Below, piece by piece: positions 25,849-33,137 of a stretch of 64,000 bases of DNA. The notes under the pieces are model-generated. The model was not told the DNA's origin and made no database searches. It was given only the letters and a program-made list of their open reading frames with translations. Each line of letters starts with the position of its first letter. Within the stretch, counting starts at the first letter, position 1. Made by a program: the position numbers and the translations under genes. This stretch comes from an uncultured Duncaniella sp. (GTDB taxonomy: Bacteria; Bacteroidota; Bacteroidia; Bacteroidales; Muribaculaceae): the NCBI RefSeq assembly GCF_910577345.1, contig NZ_CAJTMT010000009.1:1-64000 (forward strand). The letters are read 5' to 3'.

Positions 25849-26087
25849 ACGAAACTATTAAAGCTTTTTGGGAGCAACATACAAACCATTTGTCCAAGAC
25901 TCTCAAAATTGCAAGAAGGTCTCACAAATCTCCATACGTTTACCGTGTTTGGCTCAATTCAAAGCTGGAAATTATAGGTCAAGAGCCTGTATGGGGATAT
26001 GGAACACAAATCTCAACCATCAAATCTGCAGACGCCATTATTGCAGAGAGGCTTGCCACTCAAAACCGGAAAGGAGGTGAGAAATGA
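25845..26087 (+). CDS. Small basic protein inserted in cassette A
   Basis: An 80-residue protein (KAFWEQHTNHLSKTLKIARR, then SPYVYRVWLNSKLEIIGQEP). It is absent from cassette B, where the flanking genes adjoin directly. It begins by a 4-base overlap and ends in KGGEK, whose codons form the AAAGGAGGT signal for the next start. Function unknown. Confidence 0.62.
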   Translation: MNETIKAFWEQHTNHLSKTLKIARRSHKSPYVYRVWLNSKLEIIGQEPVWGYGTQISTIKSADAIIAERLATQNRKGGEK

Positions 26088-26410
26088 AACCTTCAACCGC
26101 TGATGAGAACAAAGCCATGACCTACGAAGAGAAGATTCAGGCGGTCATCAATGACCCGGTAAATTGCGGTCTATCTCCGATGGCCCCGGTGCTGGCTATG
26201 TTCCTCATGGACTACCGTCCGATTATACCACCTGTGGATGTCGATACGAATATGACGTCTCAGGAGATCGCCATGGAACTTGAGGCAAACGTAATACTTG
26301 AACGGAACGAAATCACCAAGGTAATGCTCTTCCTTGGTTACAGACTGCATTTCAGTACTGTCCAGGTAAACGATTGGTCGATGCGCAGGATCCCTTATAC
26401 TGAGTCATAG
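26084..26410 (+). CDS. Second conserved protein of the cassette (copy A)
   Basis: A 108-residue protein, with an alternative start at 26117 (MTYEEKIQAV) that matches the start of copy B. The body (GLSPMAPVLAMFLMDYRPI, MTSQEIAMELEANVILERNE, KVMLFLGYRLHF) is nearly identical to 60822-61100. The C-terminal part looks like a small HTH or helix bundle. It is translationally coupled to the preceding gene. Function unknown. Confidence 0.68.
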   Translation: MKPSTADENKAMTYEEKIQAVINDPVNCGLSPMAPVLAMFLMDYRPIIPPVDVDTNMTSQEIAMELEANVILERNEITKVMLFLGYRLHFSTVQVNDWSMRRIPYTES

Positions 26411-26433
26411 CGACAATCCACATATCTATTCCA

Positions 26434-26480
26434 AAAGAAGGAGGCAGCCATGTTTTTTCATCGGTTGTCTTCTTTTTTTT
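26434..26480 (+). terminator. Terminator after cassette A
   Basis: AGAAG plus GGCAGCC pair with GGTTGTC plus CTTCT using G-U wobbles (26436-26473), followed by a T8 run. Confidence 0.65.
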
Positions 26481-26517
26481 AAAAACAAAAAGCGAAAAAA
26501 GTCAAGCTATATTTCAT

Positions 26518-26743
26518 TCTACATTGTCTACATTTTCTACATTGCAATATATCAGTATTTTAGCTTGTAGAACGCTGTTTACATCATTCTACATTTGTAT
26601 ACATTTGTGGATTTTCCCGGAATGCATTCTACAAATTATACATTTTCAGGGGTAAAAATAGGATTCTTTCTACATTTGTAGATTTTATATTTTATTGGTT
26701 AATAAATAGTTATCTTCTTTGTTGGATTTGTAGACAATGTAGA
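26518..26743. repeat. Iteron-like cluster of TCTACATT motifs
   Basis: At least four exact TCTACATT copies (26518, 26527, 26536, 26588), the palindrome TCTACATTTGTAGA (26669-26682), inverted copies TGTAGA/AATGTAGA near 26567 and 26730-26743, and variants TATACATT and TCTACAAA lie in about 230 bases. The first three are spaced 9 bases apart. The non-coding gap 26411-26859 holds this array and nothing else recognisable. Candidates are a multimeric regulator site or a replication origin. Confidence 0.7.
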
Positions 26744-26859
26744 ACGGAAAATATACATTCCTACTTTTTAAATATCTAATTTTTAAATTAGGTAAATCGA
26801 GGTAATTTCTTGGCTATTTTGCGGATTCTTTGTAATTTTACAGCCTCAATCAATTAACT

Positions 26860-27333
26860 ATGAGCCGTTTTGTTATTTATATCAATCTACCGAAATATCT
26901 GTCGCAGTTCATCCGGCATCATCTCGGCTGTCCTGTGGCCTTTCCGCAGTCATCCAATGAAAATGCCATCATCCGTGCTTTCCTTCAGAAACTGCCGACC
27001 GGAGCTGTGCCTGATGTCATGGCCGATGGTGCTACGCCCATAGTTATTCCTGACTCTGTCTCGAAGCCTCCGGAACAGTTCAATTATATAGGTTCCCGTG
27101 GCAAGCGGGCAGTGCAGGAGGCAGTGAAGGATCTGTTTCTCCGTTCGCTTTGGTCCGACATCTCACCGCTCCGTGATTCTCCCGTCGGCCTCAACTCTCT
27201 CATCGCTGCCTGGTGTGAGGGGCACGGCATAGAGATCGACCAGATTGAAACGGTCCGGCAATGTTACTACCGTATGCGAAAGAATTACCGGGCAAAGGGG
27301 ATAAATCTCAAAAAAAGTTCACGGAAAAGTTAG
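26860..27333 (+). CDS. Conserved phage protein behind iteron array, possible regulator
   Basis: A 157-residue protein: MSRFVIYINLPKYLSQFIRH, VAFPQSSNENAIIRAFLQKL, a middle Pro-rich stretch and a basic helical end (RQCYYRMRKNYRAKGINLKK) that could bind nucleic acid. Proteins of this type precede the head genes in Bacteroidales prophages. It lies between two repeat arrays, so a role in late transcription or replication initiation is my inference. No family is recognised with certainty. Confidence 0.55.
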   Translation: MSRFVIYINLPKYLSQFIRHHLGCPVAFPQSSNENAIIRAFLQKLPTGAVPDVMADGATPIVIPDSVSKPPEQFNYIGSRGKRAVQEAVKDLFLRSLWSDISPLRDSPVGLNSLIAAWCEGHGIEIDQIETVRQCYYRMRKNYRAKGINLKKSSRKS

Positions 27334-27360
27334 CTACAATCGCGTCACTTTTCAGGAAAT

Positions 27361-27430
27361 GCGCACAACCTCGCACAACTCCGCACAACTTCACACAACT
27401 CTGCACAAACTCGCACAACTCCACACAAGA
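27361..27430. repeat. Seven 10-bp tandem repeats (consensus TCGCACAACT)
   Basis: Seven units in exact 10-base register from 27361 to 27430, each with one to three changes from TCGCACAACT. They end three bases before the start codon at 27434. The period is one helical turn, so a protein would see every copy on the same DNA face. Confidence 0.85.
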
Positions 27431-27433
27431 TAG

Positions 27434-27850
27434 ATGAAACAGCTCTTACGCAATATAGTCAAGGTGTCATACATTGATGCCAGGATTCTTCAGGACATTA
27501 CCGTCATTCCCGGTATGGGCATTTTCCTTGGGGATGATTTCAATTTTATTCCCTTGAAGCTCGTAGGTCTTGGGGGGTGCGAGATCTCATCGGTCACCGA
27601 AGACCGTGTCCCGGTGTTCACTTCGGTACTCACATGCCTCCTGTCGGAGGACTTTGACCCTGCGAACCGTCCTCTTGCTTTCCTCATGACTACTTTGCAG
27701 GGTGAGCGCTTCCTGCTCGGCACATCCGAACCTCCCTTTCCGATCGTGACCTCCGTCAGCTCACTTCCGGCTAAGATGTCGGAGCCTTCCGGCTACCGTC
27801 TGACTGCCCAATGGTCATCAACCCTCGGACTGCTCAGGATCCTTGATTAG
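27434..27850 (+). CDS. Conserved phage protein, unknown function
   Basis: A 138-residue protein rich in beta-strand-like segments (GMGIFLGDDFNFIPLKLVGL), without recognised motif. It starts directly after the 10-bp repeats and precedes the head protease gene; an early head or connector role is possible from order alone. Confidence 0.55.
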   Translation: MKQLLRNIVKVSYIDARILQDITVIPGMGIFLGDDFNFIPLKLVGLGGCEISSVTEDRVPVFTSVLTCLLSEDFDPANRPLAFLMTTLQGERFLLGTSEPPFPIVTSVSSLPAKMSEPSGYRLTAQWSSTLGLLRILD

Positions 27851-27943
27851 TTTCTGCCATAATTTTGTAATCCGTAGATTTTTCATGTTATCAAACCTAT
27901 AATCGGTATAAGTTAAGGTTTAAAAATACCAGTTTGATTAGAG

Positions 27944-27978
27944 GAGGCCACTGTCCGGGAGGATGGTGGCTTTTTTTG
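27944..27978 (+). terminator. Terminator before the head module
   Basis: GGCCACTGTCC pairs with GGATGGTGGC, apart from a small internal mismatch, and is followed by seven T. The downstream gap (to 28072) also holds a short CTCGGTAAT repeat at 28031-28060. Confidence 0.65.
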
Positions 27979-28072
27979 CCTTTTATGCCCGGTTCTGATG
28001 TCCGGAGGTCATTTCCCGCGTCTTTTTATCCTCGGTAATGCCTCGGTAATTTCGCGGTAAATTATTGATTTT

Positions 28073-29131
28073 ATGAATTATCAGCTTACCATTGATGACT
28101 ATATAGGGCGCTGGTGTTACTCGAAACAGTATGTCCGCAACATCCTTTCCTCTTATAAGGGAAAGCATGTCGATGTAAAGATTACATCCCTTGGGGGAGA
28201 CCTCGACCATGGACTGGACATCCGTCAGCAGTTTATCGACCATGGAGATGTCACCGTCTATCTTTCCGGTTTCGTCGCTTCGTCCGCAACAGTGGTCGCT
28301 ATGGGAGCCAAGCGTGTGGTAATGAGCAAATATGCCATGTTCCTTGTGCATAAATGCTCGAATTTCATTGACGCATGGGGCTCTTACAATGCTGACCAGA
28401 TGCAGAAGCTCATTGATGACCTTACGGCCAACAAGAAGGAAAACGACAAGATCGATGTGGTGCTTGCCAACATGTATGCAAACCGCTGTGGCAAGAAGGT
28501 TTCGGAAATCCTTGACATTCTGAAGGCCGGACGCTGGCTCTCTGCTCAGGAGGCCAAGGAACTCGGCTTCATTGATGAGATTTCTGAAACGGACGGGGGA
28601 ACAAAGATCAATTTCACTCCGGAGCTGAAGACGAAGTTCAATGCCATCGGGCTTCCCACCCTTGGCCTCGAACCCGAAGCTGTGGATGACCACCATGCTC
28701 CTGAACCAGAAAAGGAGTCATCAGGACTTTTGTCCCGTATAGTCAATTCGATTTTCGGTGATACGGAAAAGTCACCGGCTGAAGACAACCAATCAGATTC
28801 CAAACAAATGAAGAAAACAAACCACTCTTTCAAAGCGCTCTGCTCTTTTCTTGCACTGGAGACAATCACTCCGGACAATGACGGGGATGTCACCCTTACC
28901 GCAGAGCAGATGGAGCGTGTCAGCAACCGCATCGCAGAGCTTGAATCCTCTGTTGGCGAGAAAGATGACACCATCAAGAAGCGTGACGAAAAGATCTCGG
29001 ATCTTACAGCCCAGGTGGAAGCCCTCAAGAAGGCTCCCGGCGACGAGACAAATGACATCGAGGATGAGACCGGCGACAAAACCGACTTCTCTGCCTCGGC
29101 AGTGTTCAACGATTTAAAAGCTATTCTCTGA
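28073..29131 (+). CDS. ClpP-type (S14) head maturation protease with scaffold tail
   Basis: A 352-residue protein. The N-terminal ~180 residues are a ClpP-like serine protease: SLGGDLDHGLDI near 39, the nucleophile region GFVASSATVVAMGA (Ser 70/71) and the His in MFLVHKCS (about 93). Family members cleave scaffold and trim capsid during prohead maturation. From about 245 onward the protein is a helical scaffold-like region (coiled coil VGEKDDTIKKRDEKISDL). A nested in-frame start at 28808 could yield free scaffold. The stop overlaps the capsid gene start by one base. Confidence 0.85.
   Translation: MNYQLTIDDYIGRWCYSKQYVRNILSSYKGKHVDVKITSLGGDLDHGLDIRQQFIDHGDVTVYLSGFVASSATVVAMGAKRVVMSKYAMFLVHKCSNFIDAWGSYNADQMQKLIDDLTANKKENDKIDVVLANMYANRCGKKVSEILDILKAGRWLSAQEAKELGFIDEISETDGGTKINFTPELKTKFNAIGLPTLGLEPEAVDDHHAPEPEKESSGLLSRIVNSIFGDTEKSPAEDNQSDSKQMKKTNHSFKALCSFLALETITPDNDGDVTLTAEQMERVSNRIAELESSVGEKDDTIKKRDEKISDLTAQVEALKKAPGDETNDIEDETGDKTDFSASAVFNDLKAIL
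28808..29131 (+). CDS. Nested scaffold protein (internal start)
   Basis: The in-frame ATG at 28808 opens a 107-residue product (MKKTNHSFKALCSFLALETI), matching the start of free-standing scaffold-like proteins in related phages. It ends with the protease gene. The arrangement parallels lambda C/Nu3, in which scaffold is translated from an internal start of the protease gene. Confidence 0.5.
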   Translation: MKKTNHSFKALCSFLALETITPDNDGDVTLTAEQMERVSNRIAELESSVGEKDDTIKKRDEKISDLTAQVEALKKAPGDETNDIEDETGDKTDFSASAVFNDLKAIL

Positions 29132-30138
29132 TGCCTCAGGAAAACATCACCCCCGGAGCCAAGACAATTGTCACTCCCCAGGAGCTTGCCACCTCGGCTG
29201 CTAAGTTCCGCACGGAACTTCTCAAGATGCCCATGCTTGCCCTCGGTCCGGCATTGCGCTTCTTCTCCATCCGTACGGGTATTCGCTACGGTGAGACTGT
29301 CGGACAGCTTTCAGGAGATATGGAAATCGGCCCCCATGATCCTTACCGTGTCGACAATGAAGACATCGGCATCGCAGGCCGTACGCTTTACACCCATTTC
29401 GGTAGTGCCGTGAAGCGTTTTGACCCGAACACAGTCTATCAGACCATCTATGGATCCTCAATCACAAAGGGAGAGGGCCTGAAAAATGTCCCCATCGTAT
29501 TGCAGATCCTTTCCTTTCTTGCTGCGAAGATTGGCAAATCCTTTGCCAAACACCTTTTCGATGCAAAGGTTAACGATAAGGGTAAAAGGACAGTCGACCT
29601 TTTCGACGGTATCGACACTATCACCGCCAAGGAGATCACTGATGGAAACATCTCCGTTGCAAATGGCAACCTCTTTGAGTTTACCGATGCCATCGATTCG
29701 ACAAATGCCGTCGATCTGCTCGTGGCGTTCTGCCGTGCAGCTTCAGATGAACTCCTCGAATGTGAGGATGGCGGTGACTCTAAGGGTTCCGGTCTCAATC
29801 TCTTTGTTCCCCGCAGCATCGTCTATGCTTATCGCGATGACTACAAGGCTACAACAGGTCATTCACCCATCTATGACAAGTTCAATCAGACTGTCATCGA
29901 GGGCTTCGACAACATCCGCCTCGTTCCCTTTGCCGGTAAGGCGAAGTCGCCGTTCATCCAGCTCTCAACCAAACAGAACATGCTTATCGGTACCGACCAG
30001 ATGGGCGGTGTCGAGAACATCACAGTCGAGAAGCATCATGAGTTCCTCCTTTCCTTCATTGCTACAATGTTCTTCGGTACCAACTATGAGAGCATCAGTC
30101 CCGAACGTCTCCTTGTCGGTAAGCTCGCCACCGCATAA
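29131..30138 (+). CDS. Major capsid protein, HK97-fold type
   Basis: A 335-residue protein directly after protease-scaffold and preceding other head genes. It has the composition and length of HK97-like capsids, with an extended N-terminal region and a long conserved core (SGLNLFVPRSIVYAYRDDY, FVPF-like strands, LLSFIATMFFGTNYES). Assignment uses gene order plus general resemblance to Bacteroidales prophage capsids. The start overlaps the previous stop (TGATG). Confidence 0.75.
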   Translation: MPQENITPGAKTIVTPQELATSAAKFRTELLKMPMLALGPALRFFSIRTGIRYGETVGQLSGDMEIGPHDPYRVDNEDIGIAGRTLYTHFGSAVKRFDPNTVYQTIYGSSITKGEGLKNVPIVLQILSFLAAKIGKSFAKHLFDAKVNDKGKRTVDLFDGIDTITAKEITDGNISVANGNLFEFTDAIDSTNAVDLLVAFCRAASDELLECEDGGDSKGSGLNLFVPRSIVYAYRDDYKATTGHSPIYDKFNQTVIEGFDNIRLVPFAGKAKSPFIQLSTKQNMLIGTDQMGGVENITVEKHHEFLLSFIATMFFGTNYESISPERLLVGKLATA

Positions 30139-30164
30139 TGTCCAATCTCTTAAAATGATTAATC

Positions 30165-30776
30165 ATGTTACCTAATTCAGATTGTACCGCTGCGGATCTC
30201 TATGAGAGCCTCAAGCATTGCAAAGGACAGAACTCCCTTCCGGGCATCCGCCCTAAGGTGCTGGGCATTCCCAAAACGCATATTGTGTCATTCCCGAAAC
30301 TCCCTGATCTTGATGCGAAGGACGCGACGATGTCCTCTATAGCCACCTACGACGGTGACTTCGTGCTCGCGGCGGATAAGAAATTCCTTTTCATGGACAT
30401 TCTTTCTTCATCCTCCAACGTCAAGTCGGATCCGCAGGGTGAGGGGGCTTCAAAGTCGTACCTTATCACGGCTGTCCTCTTCCATCCATCCACTGGTCCC
30501 GAAGTGACCGGCTTCTCCCGTATGGTCATCAATGACGACTTCATCTGGCTTGTGCAGCAGCGCGATGGCCGATGGCGTGTAGTGGGCAATGAGATGATGG
30601 AGACTGACACTCAGCCCGCACAGGATTCAGGTCAGGCCGTGACAGATTCATCTGGAACCACATTCACCGCGACTGTGTCGGATGTCTGTCCCGCTCCGTT
30701 CTATACCGGCAAGGTGCTGACAGAGAAAGGTGTCTACAACTGTGCCACAAATACTCTTGAAGCTGCTGAACCTTGA
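30165..30776 (+). CDS. Phage structural protein following the capsid gene
   Basis: A 203-residue protein (SLPGIRPKVLGIPKTHIVSF, then FVLAADKKFLFMDILSSSSN, QQRDGRWRVVGNE). Proteins of this pattern follow the capsid gene in other Bacteroidales prophages. It may be a head decoration or tail-tube-like protein; the fold is beta-rich. It is followed by a strong terminator, as is common after highly expressed structural genes. Confidence 0.6.
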   Translation: MLPNSDCTAADLYESLKHCKGQNSLPGIRPKVLGIPKTHIVSFPKLPDLDAKDATMSSIATYDGDFVLAADKKFLFMDILSSSSNVKSDPQGEGASKSYLITAVLFHPSTGPEVTGFSRMVINDDFIWLVQQRDGRWRVVGNEMMETDTQPAQDSGQAVTDSSGTTFTATVSDVCPAPFYTGKVLTEKGVYNCATNTLEAAEP

Positions 30777-30802
30777 TCTTTTCTGCTTTCATGATTTAAT
30801 TC

Positions 30803-30849
30803 CCGGCGCAACCGCAATGCAGACTGCTTGCGCGTTGCGCCTTTTTTAC
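30803..30849 (+). terminator. Strong terminator after capsid operon
   Basis: GGCGCAAC/GTTGCGCC with an inner CGCAA/TTGCG pairing, then T6 (30805-30847). Confidence 0.88.
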
Positions 30850-30856
30850 TCGCATT

Positions 30857-31750
30857 ATGAATAAATTAGACCCTGCTTTAACCCGAAAAATCCAGGAGTG
30901 GCTGAACACTCCCGCTCCGGAGCGTGACATCATGGCCGGTGCGACATTATATCTTCAGCTCTCACGGAACCGCGCCCTCTACAACTCTGTGATAAGCAAG
31001 CCTCAGAAGTACATGCCTAAACTGGAGTATGAGCTGCGTAAATTCCTCCGTATCCGTCTCGACAAGATGGCCGTTGCGGACATCGTGCGTCTTGAGTCCG
31101 AGGTCATGCCGAAGGCTGCAGAGACAGTCGAACAGTTGCATCCCATTTCAACAGACGATGAACTGCCTGAAGCGACAGTGGCCCGTGGTCGTCGTTTCGA
31201 CCATGACTCCCTTCCGGATGGAATCAAGGAGCTGTGGGACTCCAATGCTGAACGTTATCGCCGTATTGTCCTCCTGTTCAATGAGCTTAAGGGCATGTCG
31301 GAAATGGCTCCCTGTGACCGTTATGAGAAATTACGTATTTTGGAGGAACTTGACCGGACCTATCGCTCCAATCTTGCCCGTTACGATGCTTATGTCGTTG
31401 CGCCGGCATCTGAACCGGAATCGTTGGAGCCGGCTTCCGTCCCTGATTCCGCTCTCCCGGTAGAAGACGTGGCCGACGATGTTCCTGCCGAAGAAGCTGA
31501 CACCGATGCTCCCACTGGTGAAGCGACTGAATCCGCTCCGGCTGTCGACATCGCCCGGAAGATCGGAGCTGCACGGAAAACGGTATCAGCCACAAAAAAG
31601 ACTCTTGTGGCCTTGGATCCGGCTGATGAGAAGTCTGCAGTGTTACGCTCCAAGATTCAGGATGCAGTTGATACGGTCCGTGCCCTCGGAGGTGGCTTCT
31701 CTCCGGCACAGGAGGCGGAGCTGTCGCAACTCGGTATCGTCATGAACTGA
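30857..31750 (+). CDS. Phage morphogenesis protein, unknown function
   Basis: A 297-residue protein. The first ~175 residues are helical and charged; about 178-232 is an acidic, Ala/Pro/Glu-rich linker (EPESLEPASVPDS, VADDVPAEEAD), and a helical C-terminal domain follows (IARKIGAARKTVSATKKTL). No recognised family. It lies between the capsid and terminase genes. Confidence 0.6.
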   Translation: MNKLDPALTRKIQEWLNTPAPERDIMAGATLYLQLSRNRALYNSVISKPQKYMPKLEYELRKFLRIRLDKMAVADIVRLESEVMPKAAETVEQLHPISTDDELPEATVARGRRFDHDSLPDGIKELWDSNAERYRRIVLLFNELKGMSEMAPCDRYEKLRILEELDRTYRSNLARYDAYVVAPASEPESLEPASVPDSALPVEDVADDVPAEEADTDAPTGEATESAPAVDIARKIGAARKTVSATKKTLVALDPADEKSAVLRSKIQDAVDTVRALGGGFSPAQEAELSQLGIVMN

Positions 31751-31751
31751 T

Positions 31752-32255
31752 ATGGCAAAATCCAATGCAACGGCCGGTCTGGTGGGTTTGGAAAAATGTC
31801 CGGTGCAGCCGTATTTCTCTAACAGCATTCAGCTTGCCGGAATCATTGAATGGATTCTCGGTCAGACCGGCCCCGCTGACGTGATGATCTCGACCTTTTC
31901 TACTTCTGAAGAGTTCCTCCGGCATCTGGTCCGGCTCCGGAAATCGGGGAAGGTCAGAAGCTGCTCACTTTTCTGCGATCTCCGCGCTGCGCGCAAGACT
32001 GCCTCACTGTATCATTTCATCAGGGGAGTATTCGACAGCGTGGCGCTCTGCCAGAATCATTCCAAGATCGTGCTTGTCTTCAACGACACCTTCAATGTCG
32101 CTGTCGTGACTTCTCAGAATCAGACCCGTGGCGACCGTTATGAGGCCGGAATCATCACGACAGATTCTTTTACGTTTTATAACCTCCGGCTCGGCTTTGA
32201 CAGTCTCGCCGAAAACTCTTTGCCTGTAGATGTGCTTCTCAAAGGAAATGATTGA
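31752..32255 (+). CDS. PLD-like (HKD-motif-like) phage protein
   Basis: A 167-residue protein. ADVMISTFSTSEEFLRHLV resembles the first strand of phospholipase-D-superfamily proteins. HSKIVLVFND followed by AVVTSQNQTRGDRYEAGII gives an HxK, then N/Q, then R-E pattern close to the HKD active site. Such domains can be nucleases or phosphodiesterases. It starts one base after the previous stop and overlaps the small terminase gene, so it is part of the packaging operon. A nuclease role in packaging is inference. Confidence 0.5.
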   Translation: MAKSNATAGLVGLEKCPVQPYFSNSIQLAGIIEWILGQTGPADVMISTFSTSEEFLRHLVRLRKSGKVRSCSLFCDLRAARKTASLYHFIRGVFDSVALCQNHSKIVLVFNDTFNVAVVTSQNQTRGDRYEAGIITTDSFTFYNLRLGFDSLAENSLPVDVLLKGND

Positions 32256-32511
32256 TAAGATTGCCGAATATGCTGCGGATCTTACTCCGGTTTCGGAGAT
32301 GGCTGCTCTCCTTGACATCGGGGAGGATGAGTTAAGGCTGGCTCTTTCGGACTCTTCTTCCGATGTCCGGCGCGCATATCTCAAGGCAAAGGCTCAGACG
32401 GCCCACATGCTGCGCCGTCAGGAGATAGAGTTTGCCCGGGTCGGTTCACCTTTGGCCGTTCAGCTCACTGGGACTTATCTCCGTGAAATGACTGCCGACG
32501 AAGATTTTTGA
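32248..32511 (+). CDS. Small HTH protein, terminase-small-subunit-like
   Basis: An 87-residue protein from ATG 32248 (preceded by AAAGGA; an alternative start at 32230 adds six residues). It has a helix-turn-helix-like segment (VSEMAALLDIGEDELRLAL) and a helical tail, as in DNA-recognition subunits of terminases. It overlaps the previous gene by 8 bases. Confidence 0.55.
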   Translation: MIDKIAEYAADLTPVSEMAALLDIGEDELRLALSDSSSDVRRAYLKAKAQTAHMLRRQEIEFARVGSPLAVQLTGTYLREMTADEDF

Positions 32512-32516
32512 CATTT

Positions 32517-33137
32517 ATGCCATTACCTGCCATAATCGATATAGCTGAGACTCATCTTTTTTCAGATCGTAACAAGATGGAGGCTGCCGGACTTCCGGAA
32601 GCTTCCATCTCGCATCTTCTGAGGCTTAGGGACGTTTATAATTACTGGATCTCTTTCCCGAACAAGAAGGACAGGGACATCGTAGCCTTACTGCGTTCAC
32701 GCTACAGTCTGGGTGATTCACAGGCACGCAATGACCTTAAGCTCGTCAAGGTTCTCCTTGGTAATCTTGAACGTACCACGAAAGATTACCACCGACACCG
32801 GTTCCTGACCGTCATCAACCGTGCCATTGAGCTTGCAGAGCTTCAGAATAATCCTGAAGCTATGATCAAGGCTGCTGACAAATATGCGAAATATATGCAG
32901 CTCGACAAGGAGGATGAACGTATCAATGTTCTTGATAAGCTTGTTCCGCTTAAGCTTGTGTTTACCGATAATCCTGAGGTCATCGGTATCAAGCGTGTTC
33001 CCAATGCCCGTGAGAAGGTAAGGGCGATGAAGGATAAGTATTGGACCGAAGAGACTGTCGATGTCGAATTCGAGGACATCGATGCAAATATGGATGAACT
33101 GTTCAGACCTTTGCCACACCATGGAGATGCAGGATAA
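32517..33137 (+). CDS. Terminase small-subunit-like protein
   Basis: A 206-residue, largely helical protein (ATG 32517; a TTG upstream is possible). LLRSRYSLGDSQARNDLKLV looks like an HTH and the following helix-rich part (HRFLTVINRAIELAELQNN) resembles oligomerisation segments. It immediately precedes and overlaps the large terminase gene by 17 bases, the usual place for a small subunit. Two candidate small subunits in a row is unusual; one may have another packaging role. Confidence 0.55.
   Translation: MPLPAIIDIAETHLFSDRNKMEAAGLPEASISHLLRLRDVYNYWISFPNKKDRDIVALLRSRYSLGDSQARNDLKLVKVLLGNLERTTKDYHRHRFLTVINRAIELAELQNNPEAMIKAADKYAKYMQLDKEDERINVLDKLVPLKLVFTDNPEVIGIKRVPNAREKVRAMKDKYWTEETVDVEFEDIDANMDELFRPLPHHGDAG

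Noticed and set aside
27361..27430. CRISPR array
   Set aside because: Ten-base units without spacers; no cas genes anywhere in the window.
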